Origin: a bacterium
GTDB taxonomy: Bacteria; Planctomycetota; Planctomycetia; Planctomycetales; Planctomycetaceae
Direction of reading: 5' to 3'
NCBI GenBank assembly: GCA_016125225.1
Contig: WGME01000009.1
Coordinates: 124,001-188,000, forward strand
DNA: 64,000 bases
Numbering within the stretch: position 1 is the stretch's first letter; each line of letters starts with the position of its first letter. The translations under genes were made by a program, and so were the position numbers. This document shows positions 10,701 through 18,634 of the stretch, one piece after another. Below the pieces are notes generated by a model. That model was not told the DNA's origin, ran no database searches, and was given only the letters and a program-made list of their open reading frames with translations.

Positions 10701-11240
10701 TTCGCGTTGCAGAACTCGCAGTTTGGCGAATTCCGGGGCGATATCGTCGCGTTGTTTCCGCTGCCGCCGTCTCGTAATGATCAGGCCTTGCCGCCGCTCG
10801 ATCAGTTGTACAAGCGGCAGGGCAACTTCGATAAAGGTAAAGTCGTCTTCAACACCGTCGGCAAGTGCAACACCTGCCACGTGGTCAACAACGAAGGCAA
10901 GGAAGTCGGCCCGAACCTCAGCGAGATCGGTTCCAAGCTCAGCCGCGAGGCGATGTTCGAATCGGTCCTCTATCCATCAGCAGGGATCAGTCACAACTAT
11001 GAAACATGGACCGCTGTCACAGCAGATGGCAATTCGGTGACGGGGATCAAAGTCTCGGAAACTGGCGATGAGTTGCAACTCAAAGGCTCGGACGCGATTG
11101 TCCGCACGCTGAAGAAGTCGGACATCGACGAACTGGTGAAGCAACCCGTTTCACTGATGCCCGCCGACCTGCAGAAGACGATGACCGTCGATGAACTGGT
11201 CGATGTCATCGAGTATGTGCAGACGCTGAAGAAGAAGTGA
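7737..11240 (+). CDS. NPCBM / membrane-bound dehydrogenase-type propeller / HEAT / cytochrome c protein
   Basis: A 1167-residue exported protein of the PVC-superphylum 'membrane-bound dehydrogenase plus haem-binding domain' group. The ATG at 7737 opens a signal peptide (LSLALSLGFVALAHG). Order: NPCBM-type beta-sandwich at about 25-150 (GLGTHANSVIVFDIPEG is typical); a propeller/dehydrogenase domain at about 165-570 with repeated Asp-rich blade motifs (VDTNGDGQADKQ, YDRDGDLKADADS); HEAT-like helical repeats at about 590-930; and a C-terminal cytochrome c domain with haem motif CNTCH near 1045 and GPNLSEIG downstream. NPCBM domains bind carbohydrate, so polysaccharide oxidation in the periplasm is a reasonable inference; substrate and electron acceptor are unknown. 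The stop lies in one arm of a long inverted repeat. Confidence 0.93.
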   Translation: MLRFMLSLALSLGFVALAHGADPKPVFDSGVITSSTPGHSKSIDVDVTGKKELYLVAKDGGDGFGCDWADWVEPKLIGPNGEKKLTELKWKSASTGYGQVHINGNAQGQAMSIDGKAVSYGLGTHANSVIVFDIPEGSTKFQAKCGLDTAGTRQGCGSTVQFLVFVEKPTAKQLQGSEGPEAASHEAADALAGLDVGEGLEATLFAAEPMLKNPSNIDIDHLGRVWVVELMNYRHFANQNNPERPEGDRILVLVDTNGDGQADKQTVFYQGRDMDGGHGICVLGDRVIVSAGDSVFSLYDRDGDLKADADSKEFLFTGISGTQHDHGIHAVVFGPDGKLYFNFGNSGKQLKDKNGNPIRDKAGNYINDSRQPYQEGMVFRCNLDGSEVETLGWNFRNNWEVAVDSFGTMWQSDNDDDGNRGVRINYVMEFGNYGYRDEITGAGWRDARTNIEEEIPLRHWHLNDPGVVPNLLQTGAGSPTGMCVYEGALLPKIFQGALIHCDAGPNVVRAYITEPDGAGYKAEIVNILEGTRDKWFRPSDVCVAPDGSLIIADWYDPGVGGHRQGDVDHGRLFRVAPPGVKYTVPKTDFTTVEGAIAAIKSPNMATRYLAWQALHKMGDKAEAALATMYREDSNPRNRARAFWLLAKFPPRGMQYVQQALNDSNTDMRCAAIRALREIDTNRSSMIPRPIGLNAKLRREVAILLHGKEGAGADAIWTILAAEYDGHDRWELEALGIGATGQWDTRLEAYLKAIPDAAKTKAGRDIIWRSRGTKTPELLAQIIADPKTPAEELPRYFRAFDFLTGDGKTAAINQLAFNTKVDDNARAALIMTEALDRVPGFDINQHPDKKAAVNAALDNVRGTVQFLALIERFQMADRYPEVIAMVQEQPDSQFAVEAAKALFGKKKLLQNALNDKDPLKAAAVARAIGNTGDNRAAQILAPVLDDVASPLAVRQEVAKGLAKSKQGVMQLLERAKGNKLTDDVKPAVAFALQNSQFGEFRGDIVALFPLPPSRNDQALPPLDQLYKRQGNFDKGKVVFNTVGKCNTCHVVNNEGKEVGPNLSEIGSKLSREAMFESVLYPSAGISHNYETWTAVTADGNSVTGIKVSETGDELQLKGSDAIVRTLKKSDIDELVKQPVSLMPADLQKTMTVDELVDVIEYVQTLKKK

Positions 11241-11317
11241 CAGAGTGTCAAAGTTTCAGAGTGACACAGGGAAATGCCTGGGAGTTCATTTCACTGGCAC
11301 TTTGATACTCTGTCACT
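11236..11317. repeat. Long imperfect inverted repeat between convergent genes (possible bidirectional terminator)
   Basis: The left arm AGTGACAGAGTGTCAAAGT (11236-11254) and right arm ACTTTGATACTCTGTCACT (11299-11317) are reverse complements over 19 positions with one mismatch. The 44-nt centre itself repeats the CAGAGTG/CACT theme (TTTCAGAGTGACAC and TTTCACTGGCAC). It sits between the ends of the genes at 7.7 and 13.2 kb and overlaps the first stop codon. No clear T-tract follows in either direction. It could be a terminator, a processing signal, or one copy of a dispersed repeat. Confidence 0.7.
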
Positions 11318-11353
11318 TTGGAACTTCGTTCCGTTGGCGGATGCCCTCGCTCA

Positions 11354-13195
11354 CTACTTCACGACGAAGTTCAGCGAGTAGCTGTTCATCTTGCCGCTGA
11401 GTTCGTCGAACACGGTCAGCTTCAGCACATGCGGGCCGAGCGGCATGCGCTCCGGAATGCGGAACTGATAATTGTGGAAGTAGTCGCGGCGGTAGGTGCT
11501 GCAGGCATCTTCCGTCGCGGGGAAGTCGATCCGTTTGCGGACCTCGCCCGACGGACTCATCAGTTCGATCGTCGATCGCAGCAGCGTGCGGTATTGTCCA
11601 TCGGCCGTGGGATCGCTTTTGAAGTTGTCGATGTCGGCATACATCAGCACTTCCTGACCGGGTGAGAATTCACTGCGAGCGAGTTTTTCATAGTTCCCGA
11701 AGCCGACAATCTGCTGGCAGAAGGTGACGTGCCGGACCTGCAGATCGGCCTGTTCCTGTAATCGCCGAATGGCCGAGTTGAGCTGCGCCATGGTTTGCGT
11801 GGCACGATCTTTGGCGAGGGGAATGTGCTCGGCATCGAGGGCGTTGATGGTGCCCCAGAAGAGTTGCTGCCAGAACTCCTGCTCCGCCGGTTCAATACCT
11901 GGAATCGCGGTCAATGCCCGCTCTTGGTGATTGCCGATCAGGTAGAGCATCCGTAATGACGTATGCAGCTTAAGCAGTTCCTGCTTGGCTTCCGGCGTGG
12001 TAGCGGGCGGCAAGGTTGCCAGTTGCTGTTCCAGGAGTCCGATGGTTTGCTCCAACGAGACATGCCAGTCGCCCGCCGGGGGCAGAGCCGAAGTCATCGT
12101 GGCCGGAACAGCCGCAGGCATGTTCGCACCAACGTTCTGTGTGCCCCGTCCTGGTACCAGATTCACCACGTTCTGCACCAGCCCGGAAGCAAACGGAACA
12201 TTGCCAAACGTGTTGTTATTGGTGGCCGGAGGTTCAACCCGGGGCGTGGGCCAGATGACCCCCGCCGGTTGAGCCGACTGTGCAGGCAATCGTTGGGGAT
12301 CACCTGCTGCGCTGGACAGAGTTGTTCCGGCAGTCGGCGGCAGCTCATGATTCTGCAGTACAATCGCCTGACTATTGGCGGGATTAGCCGGGTCCATCCG
12401 ATGGACGGCGTATTCGATCGCCTCCGATTCACCCATGCCACGGGTGTATCCCGCGGTCTGAATCCCAGACTCGGGGAGAGCTCCCTGATATCCCGCCTGC
12501 GTGATGAGGGGGGCTGCGGCCGGTTGGCTCCACGGGTTCGCGGGCGCTTCCATCATGGGTTGAGGACGTGGCCCCGGACCATTCATGGTGGGCGGAAATG
12601 CCGCTGAGGGAGTCGCAGCCGCTACTTGCGTCGGTGCCGTCGCCTGCAACGACATCCGACGCACTCGCAAGATATCGGGAATCAGGCTGGGATCGACCTT
12701 TTTGAGTTGTTCATACCATTCCTGACGCTCAGCTGCGGTGGCATCTTTGAGTTCAGTATTGATCAGTTGCAGGACTTCCGGCGTTAATGATCCGGCACTC
12801 GCCACGGTAGACGATGAACTGGCTTCGCCATCTTTGGATGGAGGAGGGTTGCCAAAGCTCCCGGCGTCATTCGGTCCCCCGGCAATCGCGAGCTTTTCTG
12901 GGGCTGTACCGGCTACAGATTTCGACTCTCCATCTCGTGATGATTTGAACGGAGTCTCTGGTGGAGTTTTGGTCGTACCAGCGGTTTTGTCCGAGGTTTG
13001 GGGTTCGGTTTTTGACCCAGTATCAGTCTTGGCGAGGCTTTCCGAGGTCTTTGTGTCGGTCTCTTTCGAGGTTTCGGTTGTCGGTTTCGGTGCCGCAACA
13101 ATCGGGCTTTGCCAAGCCCAGCGTGTTGACGAACACCCTGCGGCCATCGTGAGACACGCCGTCAGACCAACCAATAAGAGCAAGATCGCACGCAT
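11354..13195 (-). CDS. Planctomycete hypothetical lipoprotein
   Basis: 613 residues. The N-terminus has a basic start, a hydrophobic core and a lipobox (MAAGC, Cys at 21), so the protein is predicted to be lipid-anchored. After it comes a low-complexity Thr/Lys/Glu/Ser linker (to about 150), a helical segment near 150-185 (AERQEWYEQLKKVDPSLIPDI), a long Pro/Ala/Gln-rich stretch, and an ordered C-terminal domain (about 395-613) with a helical part followed by a beta-rich end (GPHVLKLTVFDELSGKMN). I do not recognise a named family. The start ATG is preceded by AGGA seven bases upstream. It is convergent with the dehydrogenase-type gene. A cell-envelope structural or scaffolding role is a guess from composition. 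Confidence 0.88.
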   Translation of the reverse strand: MRAILLLLVGLTACLTMAAGCSSTRWAWQSPIVAAPKPTTETSKETDTKTSESLAKTDTGSKTEPQTSDKTAGTTKTPPETPFKSSRDGESKSVAGTAPEKLAIAGGPNDAGSFGNPPPSKDGEASSSSTVASAGSLTPEVLQLINTELKDATAAERQEWYEQLKKVDPSLIPDILRVRRMSLQATAPTQVAAATPSAAFPPTMNGPGPRPQPMMEAPANPWSQPAAAPLITQAGYQGALPESGIQTAGYTRGMGESEAIEYAVHRMDPANPANSQAIVLQNHELPPTAGTTLSSAAGDPQRLPAQSAQPAGVIWPTPRVEPPATNNNTFGNVPFASGLVQNVVNLVPGRGTQNVGANMPAAVPATMTSALPPAGDWHVSLEQTIGLLEQQLATLPPATTPEAKQELLKLHTSLRMLYLIGNHQERALTAIPGIEPAEQEFWQQLFWGTINALDAEHIPLAKDRATQTMAQLNSAIRRLQEQADLQVRHVTFCQQIVGFGNYEKLARSEFSPGQEVLMYADIDNFKSDPTADGQYRTLLRSTIELMSPSGEVRKRIDFPATEDACSTYRRDYFHNYQFRIPERMPLGPHVLKLTVFDELSGKMNSYSLNFVVK

Positions 13196-13489
13196 CGCGA
13201 TGTCCTGCAGAAGCGGAAATAATGTTGCGGGAGAAGCGGGACGTTAACCAAAACATAAAAACGCCACAAGGGCAGTGACGGCAATCACTTGCGACGACGC
13301 GTACCGGCAGAAACTGCCGTTCGGGTCGCTGGAAAGACGTGCGTCACGCTGATCGCCCCGTGTTGACGAGGCATACTGCGGCAGATTGTGCCGGTCCGAG
13401 GAAGTTCTCTGAAACACTGGGGAGATCAAGTCGATTGTGAAAGATGCGATGCAAAATCGCAATCGGGAAGAATATGTCTGCAGAGGTGT

Positions 13490-14116
13490 ATGCAGCAGTC
13501 TGCAAGCTGCCGGGAAAATGCCGTGGGACCTGTTGCCAATCCACTTCCGAGTCACGGCCAGCCTGCGGCAGGTTGGCGGAGTGCTTTGTGGTTGCTGGCC
13601 TTCTGGTGTTCGTTATTGACGTCAGCGGTGGGGTATGGCGTGGTCGCGTTATCCCCCAAGCTCATCACCTGGTGTCAGTTACAGCAGCAGTATCAGTCTC
13701 AGCAACTGCGCCTGCTACAGCTTGAACAACAGACCGATCAACTCCGGCAGGTGGTTGATGCCCTTGACCATGATCCGGCTTTTGTCGCCGAGTTGACGCG
13801 CTGGGAACTTGCCGTGGCGGAACCCGGGGAGGAGATTATCCCGGTTGAGACGGCTCTCACCCTGCAAACGGATTCCTCGGCTCCGCTGGTGACAACTGTC
13901 ACTAACTTCCTGCCCGCCGCGTGGCTTCCGTGGCTAGAGGCCGTGGCAACCCGTGATCCCCTGCGCTGGTTCATCCTGTTCTCAGCTGCAGTTTTGGTCG
14001 TGACCGCCTTCACGTGGTTTCAGGAACCCTCTCCGCCCGACTTCGATCCGGTCCAGACAGCTAGTGCTACTTCCGCCCGCTGGTGGCAGCGGTATCGTCG
14101 GGTCACTGAAGAGTAA
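13490..14116 (+). CDS. Coiled-coil two-pass membrane protein, septum-initiator-like topology
   Basis: About 208 residues from the ATG at 13490, which follows GAGG; alternative starts are 13388 and a GTG at 13523 nearer the first membrane helix. Visible parts: a first membrane segment (ALWLLAFWCSLLTSAVGYGVV), then a Gln/Leu-rich coiled coil (YQSQQLRLLQLEQQTDQL), a short globular part containing DHDPAFVAELTRWEL, and a second membrane segment near the C-terminus (FILFSAAVLVVTAFTWF). The coil plus the D-P-x-F-V-x-E-L-x-R-x-E pattern recalls FtsL/DivIC-like 'septum formation initiator' proteins in planctomycetes, but this one has an extra C-terminal helix. Planctomycetes lack FtsZ, so a classical division role should not be assumed. 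Confidence 0.75.
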   Translation: MQQSASCRENAVGPVANPLPSHGQPAAGWRSALWLLAFWCSLLTSAVGYGVVALSPKLITWCQLQQQYQSQQLRLLQLEQQTDQLRQVVDALDHDPAFVAELTRWELAVAEPGEEIIPVETALTLQTDSSAPLVTTVTNFLPAAWLPWLEAVATRDPLRWFILFSAAVLVVTAFTWFQEPSPPDFDPVQTASATSARWWQRYRRVTEE

Positions 14117-14140
14117 CGGCTAGCTGAGTCTAATGCGGCG

Positions 14141-15034
14141 TTAAGTTAGCGACTTTGGCAGGGTTTGAAGAACGGCACGCAGGTTCTGCTCGATGTTCGC
14201 ACAGATCTTTTCCAACGGCAAATCATTGTCGTCGGTACCGAACGGGTCTTCAATTTCCACGCCAATTTCTTCAATGCCGTAGAGAATATAGGTGATCATG
14301 AGCGTTGCCAGGACCGTGTTCCATCCAAACCGGGCGACGAGCGCAAAAGGGAGCGTGAAGCAGTACAAGATGAGCGCCCTGCGCAGATGCACTGCATAGG
14401 CATAGGGCATGGGGGTGCTGTGAATTCGTTCGCAGGCTCCGATGTAATCGATAAGAAGTTGAACATTCTGATCGATCTGCATTTGTTGATATTCCCCGAC
14501 CAGGCCCCGGGCATGAGCTTCCCGCAGTAAACGGGTTATCTGTTGTGCGGTGGCTAAGGGGACGTGGTCAGCCGTCGCGATCTGATGCACCGTCGCTGGA
14601 TCAAGGTCGTGTTGAATCGGCCCCAGTCCTTTTTCCCCACGCAAACGATGCAGGCAGGCATACGGAAAGGCCGCGGTCCACAGGACAATCTCGCGGACGA
14701 GAGCGGCATCGGCAGCACACAAGACACTGGCCTGACGGGCCAGATTGCGTGTCTCATTGACAATTCCGCCCCACAATTTGCGACCTTCCCAGAAACGGTC
14801 GTAAGAGGCATTGGTGCGAAAGACGAGCAACAGGCCCAACGCGGCCCCGATCAGGCTGTGTGCCACCTCGGGTATTTCCAGAGACTTGCCCGCCGTGCCC
14901 CACCATTGATGGAGACCGGTGATCAGCAGGGCCCATACGACGCATAATGCCACCCGACCCAGGATTTCCTTGACCAGCGAGCCTTTGATATCGAAGAGAT
15001 GGCTGGTCCAGCGATGCGGATCGTACACCGACAT
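14141..15034 (-). CDS. Bestrophin-like chloride channel family protein
   Basis: 297 residues. Family-defining sequence is clear: the conserved GLLLVFRTNASYDRFWEGRK and WGGIVNETRNLARQ blocks (about residues 70-105), flanked by membrane helices (LGRVALCVVWALLITGL; ALILYCFTLPFALVARFGW) and an acidic C-terminal EDPFGTDDNDLPLEKIC, which matches the EDPFG motif of bacterial and eukaryotic bestrophins. Bacterial members form pentameric ion channels in the inner membrane. I chose the ATG at 15034 (MSVYDPHRW) because GGAG lies seven bases upstream; an upstream in-frame start at 15112 would add 26 polar residues. The gene is convergent with the coiled-coil protein. A palindromic hairpin lies about 115 bp upstream. 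Confidence 0.92.
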   Translation of the reverse strand: MSVYDPHRWTSHLFDIKGSLVKEILGRVALCVVWALLITGLHQWWGTAGKSLEIPEVAHSLIGAALGLLLVFRTNASYDRFWEGRKLWGGIVNETRNLARQASVLCAADAALVREIVLWTAAFPYACLHRLRGEKGLGPIQHDLDPATVHQIATADHVPLATAQQITRLLREAHARGLVGEYQQMQIDQNVQLLIDYIGACERIHSTPMPYAYAVHLRRALILYCFTLPFALVARFGWNTVLATLMITYILYGIEEIGVEIEDPFGTDDNDLPLEKICANIEQNLRAVLQTLPKSLT

Positions 15035-15148
15035 TCCCGTACTCCTGCTTGCAGAATTCCCGGCTTCCGGGCCTGGTAGGAATCCGTTGTTCGAATGGGC
15101 TGACTGAAACAATGCAGCCCGGGCCGATGGCGATCTGTCTCCATGGAA

Positions 15149-15169
15149 AAATCACCAACGTGGTGATTT
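15149..15169 (-). promoter_or_regulatory. Perfect 9-bp dyad upstream of the bestrophin-like gene (operator or attenuator-like hairpin)
   Basis: AAATCACCA and TGGTGATTT flank a 3-nt centre ACG. Read on the minus strand the second arm runs into TTTTTCC, as in a small intrinsic terminator, about 115 bp before the bestrophin-like start. It could equally be a repressor operator. The stem has only four G/C pairs. Confidence 0.4.
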
Positions 15170-16076
15170 CAGAAAAATGCTCACGAACATTTTGCGATCT
15201 CTGGCGGTAGTAACGTAGTGGAAGGGGCGTTCGGGCCATAGCCCATTCCTGAACCGCAGGAAAACCCTGCTTGATCAACCATCATGGAAATCAGGCAGTG
15301 GGTCACTGTTCCGGTTTGTGATTGACTGCCAGCGCGTCACTGTGTCTCACCGGCTCTATGGGTTGAGTGAGGCATGGTTCCAGAGTAGCAGCCCTCGACG
15401 AATCTCATTTTGCCCGAATCTTATCGATCCGCATCGTCGTGGCGGGAAACGCTTCGATTGCGCGGATTCCCGCCTGATACCCCTTTGCCAGTAGGCCGTG
15501 GTATCACCCTTGGCCGTTTTCCTCTTCTACCACGATTTCAAGGACCATGTTCAATTGCACTGAATGCCACCGCAGAGGTCGACAAGCCACCAGCTTGTAT
15601 TCATGGAATCAGGGCTTGTGAATGACCATTCGAAAAAAGTGTCGCGAACTGTCTCTGATTCGCGACAGAAACCTTTTCTTCCGGGTTGTGACCGCACAAA
15701 CCGGGAACTACAGGCAATCGTTTTCCCTCTAAAGCAAGCTCTTTCTACATTCTTCACTCGAGATTCCTGTTTTTCTTTAGGGTGATGAACAAATCGGAAT
15801 TGATTTTGCGTTACTGGGTTTCAGAGGCAATTTGAAGTCCCTGATGACCCTGTCGATGACAATTCCTCACGGTTCGCAATCCTCCCGTTTGTTGGCTTCC
15901 CTGTGATCTAACCGTTCTGGAATTCGTTGGCACTCATCGTACTTTCCTTTTGGCTGACGAGGTGCAACCCACCCCTGTCGGTCTATGAGCAAAATTCGAC
16001 ACCTATGGCGAAATTGAACAAGTCGGCCCGCATGACAAAACCTCGTCCCCGCTTTGGACAACGGGAGCTGGCAACC
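15170..16076. other. About 0.9 kb with no convincing protein gene
   Basis: Two short open frames on the plus strand (about 70 codons near 15410-15625 and 15564-15785) and one on the minus (15551-15757) have irregular composition, no recognisable motif and no good ribosome site, so I do not call them. The stretch is less GC-rich than the flanking genes toward 15.6-15.9 kb. It contains a strong hairpin at 15640-15667. It may hold a small RNA, decayed genes, or long 5' leaders for the divergent genes on each side. Confidence 0.5.
15632..15667 (-). terminator. Intrinsic-terminator-like hairpin on the minus strand with no gene upstream
   Basis: TGTCGCGAA (15640-15648) and TTCGCGACA (15659-15667) form a perfect 9-bp stem with a 10-nt loop. 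On the minus strand the stem is followed after one C by TTTTTT. No minus-strand protein gene precedes it (the next gene to the right is plus-strand), so if functional it ends an unannotated transcript from the 15.7-16.0 kb region. Confidence 0.55.
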
Positions 16077-17099
16077 ATGAATGGTTCCACGATGACTCAA
16101 CTCTGGATTACTCCCCAGTTCGCTGACGAAAGTCGCGTGCTGCTGGCCTGGAGCCACGTGCGCGATCGTTTCGAACTGCCGCAACTAGTGGGCGGGCCGC
16201 TGACACGAAAGTTGATCTGGCAGCGATTGGCGGAACGCGCCGGGACGGAACTGGCCCGCTCGCTGGTTCTGTCCGAACAACCCACCGCCGAACTCAGCTG
16301 GCCGCTGGAAACGGCATTGGCGAATCCCGGTATTCGTACGCAGGTTGTTTCGGCGTTCATGCCGGACGTGGCTTCCGCCTCGCAGATTCTGCGCGAACTT
16401 GACTGGGAATGGGTTTCCATCCGCGATGTCGCCATCGGCTTTACCACCGGGGCACGGACGATTGATCCGTCTTTGCGGAGCTATCTCGAACTGACCGGTC
16501 GCCATGCCGTGGCTCAAGGAACTTCGGAACGCACATTGTCGATTGGTGTGACCGGCCATCGTGATCTGTTTTCTGACGATGTCCCCGTCCTGTTCGACAA
16601 GTTACATCAGGCCATGGAAGATCTGGCCAAGGAATTTCCCGAGCATGAACTTCGCGTGTTGTCTCCCTTGGCGGAAGGGGCGGACCAGTTGCTCGCTGAT
16701 GTGGCGTTGGAACGTGGACTTCCGCTGTGGTCGCCGTTGCCCTTGCCGGTGGAGTTGTACGAAACGGATTTTACCTCGGCAGCAACGCTGACCGATTTCC
16801 GGGAGACGCTCAATCGGACTACGGGCTGGTTCTGCCTGCCGGCGGCAGAGGGGACATCACAGCAGGCGTTGCAGAGTCTGAAGGCCTGCCGCGACGATCA
16901 TTACCGGCGTCTGGGACGCTACATCGTCAATCGCAGCGATGTGCTGCTTGCCTTATGGGACGGCCATCCGTCGACAGCTGTCGGGGGCACCGCCGATGTC
17001 TTACGGTATGCCTTTGAAGCCCCGCGTCGTCCCGGCCATCGTCTTCTAGTCCGCCATGTGCCGACACGTCGAATGCGGCAGCGCGGCAGTGCCTATTAA
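16077..17099 (+). CDS. SLOG-superfamily (LOG/DprA-like) nucleotide-sensor-like protein
   Basis: 340 residues from the ATG at 16077, which has GGAG nine bases upstream; open frame extends further 5' but with unconvincing sequence. The C-terminal half (about 155-330) carries the SLOG-like Rossmannoid pattern: IGVTGHRDL, then LSPLAEGADQLLADVAL, LPLPVELYETDF, a DDHYRRLGRYIVNRSDVLLALWDG block, and GGTADVLRYA. The order GHRD, S.LAEGAD, DVLLALWDG, GGTADV matches a family of predicted ligand sensors often found with TIR or caspase-like effectors. The N-terminal 150 residues (RDRFELPQLVGG, then GFTTGARTIDPSLRSYLE) are unfamiliar and contain no effector I recognise. No membrane segment is seen. The last 20 or so residues are Arg-rich. 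The neighbour downstream is convergent with a 9-bp gap. Confidence 0.82.
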   Translation: MNGSTMTQLWITPQFADESRVLLAWSHVRDRFELPQLVGGPLTRKLIWQRLAERAGTELARSLVLSEQPTAELSWPLETALANPGIRTQVVSAFMPDVASASQILRELDWEWVSIRDVAIGFTTGARTIDPSLRSYLELTGRHAVAQGTSERTLSIGVTGHRDLFSDDVPVLFDKLHQAMEDLAKEFPEHELRVLSPLAEGADQLLADVALERGLPLWSPLPLPVELYETDFTSAATLTDFRETLNRTTGWFCLPAAEGTSQQALQSLKACRDDHYRRLGRYIVNRSDVLLALWDGHPSTAVGGTADVLRYAFEAPRRPGHRLLVRHVPTRRMRQRGSAY

Positions 17100-17108
17100 T
17101 GTCGGCGT

Positions 17109-17495
17109 TCAAGCCGCGCGGCGTTTCTTGCGACGATAGTACGTCACGGTGCTGACCCCGGGGGCCATGCCTGCCGCTCCATCTTGCGCTTCGACCACAT
17201 AGGAGTTGGACAGAATCCGGAAGAAGAGCAGGATAATGAACGCCCCTGCGGTTCCCGCGACAAATCCCATCGGACTAACCGGCGTGATGCGATAGCTCGA
17301 ATCGATCAGCAGCAACAGTCCGCAGCCAATGACGCTGCCGCCGATGCCCATCATCAGAGTGCCGATGGTGCCGCCAGGATCGCGGCCGGGCATGATGGCC
17401 TTGGCTGCCAGTCCCACCAATGTGCCGAAGCCGACCCATACCAGCAGATCATGAGCGGCTTGTTCAATCACAGTGAGTAAGCTGGCATCGACCAT
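17109..17495 (-). CDS. GlsB/YeaQ/YmgE-like (transglycosylase-associated) membrane protein
   Basis: 128 residues. Start chosen at the ATG at 17495 because GGAGG lies five bases upstream, a strong ribosome site; the frame opens earlier at 17549. Three membrane segments are visible: DLLVWVGFGTLVGLAAKAI, LMMGIGGSVIGCGLLLLI and MGFVAGTAGAFIILLFF. The first two with the intervening MPGRDPGGTIGTLMMGIGG are typical of the GlsB/YeaQ family of small stress-related inner-membrane proteins, which are usually near 80-90 residues. Here a basic tail ending KKRRAA is added. The molecular function of the family is not established. It is convergent with the SLOG gene. Confidence 0.82.
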   Translation of the reverse strand: MVDASLLTVIEQAAHDLLVWVGFGTLVGLAAKAIMPGRDPGGTIGTLMMGIGGSVIGCGLLLLIDSSYRITPVSPMGFVAGTAGAFIILLFFRILSNSYVVEAQDGAAGMAPGVSTVTYYRRKKRRAA

Positions 17496-17635
17496 TTCTG
17501 CCTCCGGGCGCACCATCTCCGGGGATGTGAGGGCGCTGGGTGTTTTCATCGGCAGAATCGCTACAGTCGCTTGAGCTGGTCTGCCCGGATTGTCGGGAAC
17601 TTCAACACCGGCAGAAACTGCCGATCAAGCACACA

Positions 17636-18634
17636 TCAGGGGCTCGGCAGTTCCCGGAGTTGTTCCCGTGCGGAAGTAAAGTCGTCGGGGAGCGGAGCCG
17701 TGATCTCCATCCACTCCTGTGTGATCGGATGGGGAAATCCCAACCCGATGGCATGCAGCGCCTGCCGGCCGATGTAGGGCGAAATATTCGATGGTTGACG
17801 AGTCCCATCGGGATTGAGCGGCGGCCGCGGCGGCTTCAGTTCTCCGAATGCCGCGTAGTATTCATCGCCGATGATGGGATGCCCGATCGAGGCCAGATGA
17901 ACCCGAATCTGGTGCAACCGCCCGGTGCGTGGTTTCGCTTTGACGACGGTATGCCGCGGCAGTCGTTCCAGCACTTCATAAGCCGTCTTGGAGGGCCGGG
18001 CGTCGATCGCATCCCCACGCGTGGTCATCAAGGCACTGCTGCAGCCACGTACCCGGCCGATGGGTTGGTCGATCACGCCGGTATCGTTTGACAAGAGGCC
18101 ATCCACAATCGCGACATAGGTTTTTGAGACCCGGCTGCGTTGGAATTCGACTGACAGTTGCCGATGCGAGAGGTGTTCCTTCGCCAACACGATCACGCCA
18201 CTGGTATCGCGGTCGAGGCGGTGAATCACGCCCGGTTTGTAGAGACCTTTGATGGGGCCCTGAGCATCCAGGTACCACTGCACGGCGTTCGTCAGCGTTC
18301 CTTTCGGACTTTCGCCGCAGGGATGGACGATCAACCCGGCGGGTTTATTCACCCCGATCAGCCATTCATCTTCGTAGATGATCTCCAGTGGAATGTCTTC
18401 CGGGGGCATCAAGTCATCGGGCGGTTCAAGCAACCGAATCGAAACTTCCTGCCCGGTGTGGACACGCTGCACCGGCTGAACAATTTCACCATTTACCGAT
18501 ACCGCCCCAGCGGCCACCATGCGATGCAGCCGCCAACTGGTATAGCTACGCAGTTGCTTCTCCAGAAACGTGTCAATCCGCACCCCGGAAAGGTAACGAT
18601 CTACAATGCAGGTGTATTGGTGGGGGTAGTGCAC
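17636..18634 (-). CDS. RluD-family RNA pseudouridine synthase
   Basis: 332 residues. An N-terminal S4 RNA-binding domain (about 15-75, RIDTFLEKQL and VNGEIVQPVQRVHTGQEVSI) precedes the RluA/RluD catalytic domain. The signature HRLDRDTSGVIVLAK near 137-151 contains the catalytic Asp, and KPRTGRLHQIRVHLASIGHP follows near 235. Members isomerise specific uridines in 23S rRNA or tRNA; RluD itself acts on helix 69 of 23S rRNA, but the exact target cannot be read from sequence, so no symbol is given. It is divergent from leuC with about 200 bp between starts. Confidence 0.92.
   Translation of the reverse strand: MHYPHQYTCIVDRYLSGVRIDTFLEKQLRSYTSWRLHRMVAAGAVSVNGEIVQPVQRVHTGQEVSIRLLEPPDDLMPPEDIPLEIIYEDEWLIGVNKPAGLIVHPCGESPKGTLTNAVQWYLDAQGPIKGLYKPGVIHRLDRDTSGVIVLAKEHLSHRQLSVEFQRSRVSKTYVAIVDGLLSNDTGVIDQPIGRVRGCSSALMTTRGDAIDARPSKTAYEVLERLPRHTVVKAKPRTGRLHQIRVHLASIGHPIIGDEYYAAFGELKPPRPPLNPDGTRQPSNISPYIGRQALHAIGLGFPHPITQEWMEITAPLPDDFTSAREQLRELPSP

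Noticed and set aside
15410-15785. Two short plus-strand open frames of about 70 codons
   Set aside because: No ribosome site, no motif, overlapping each other in different frames, and one runs through the orphan hairpin.
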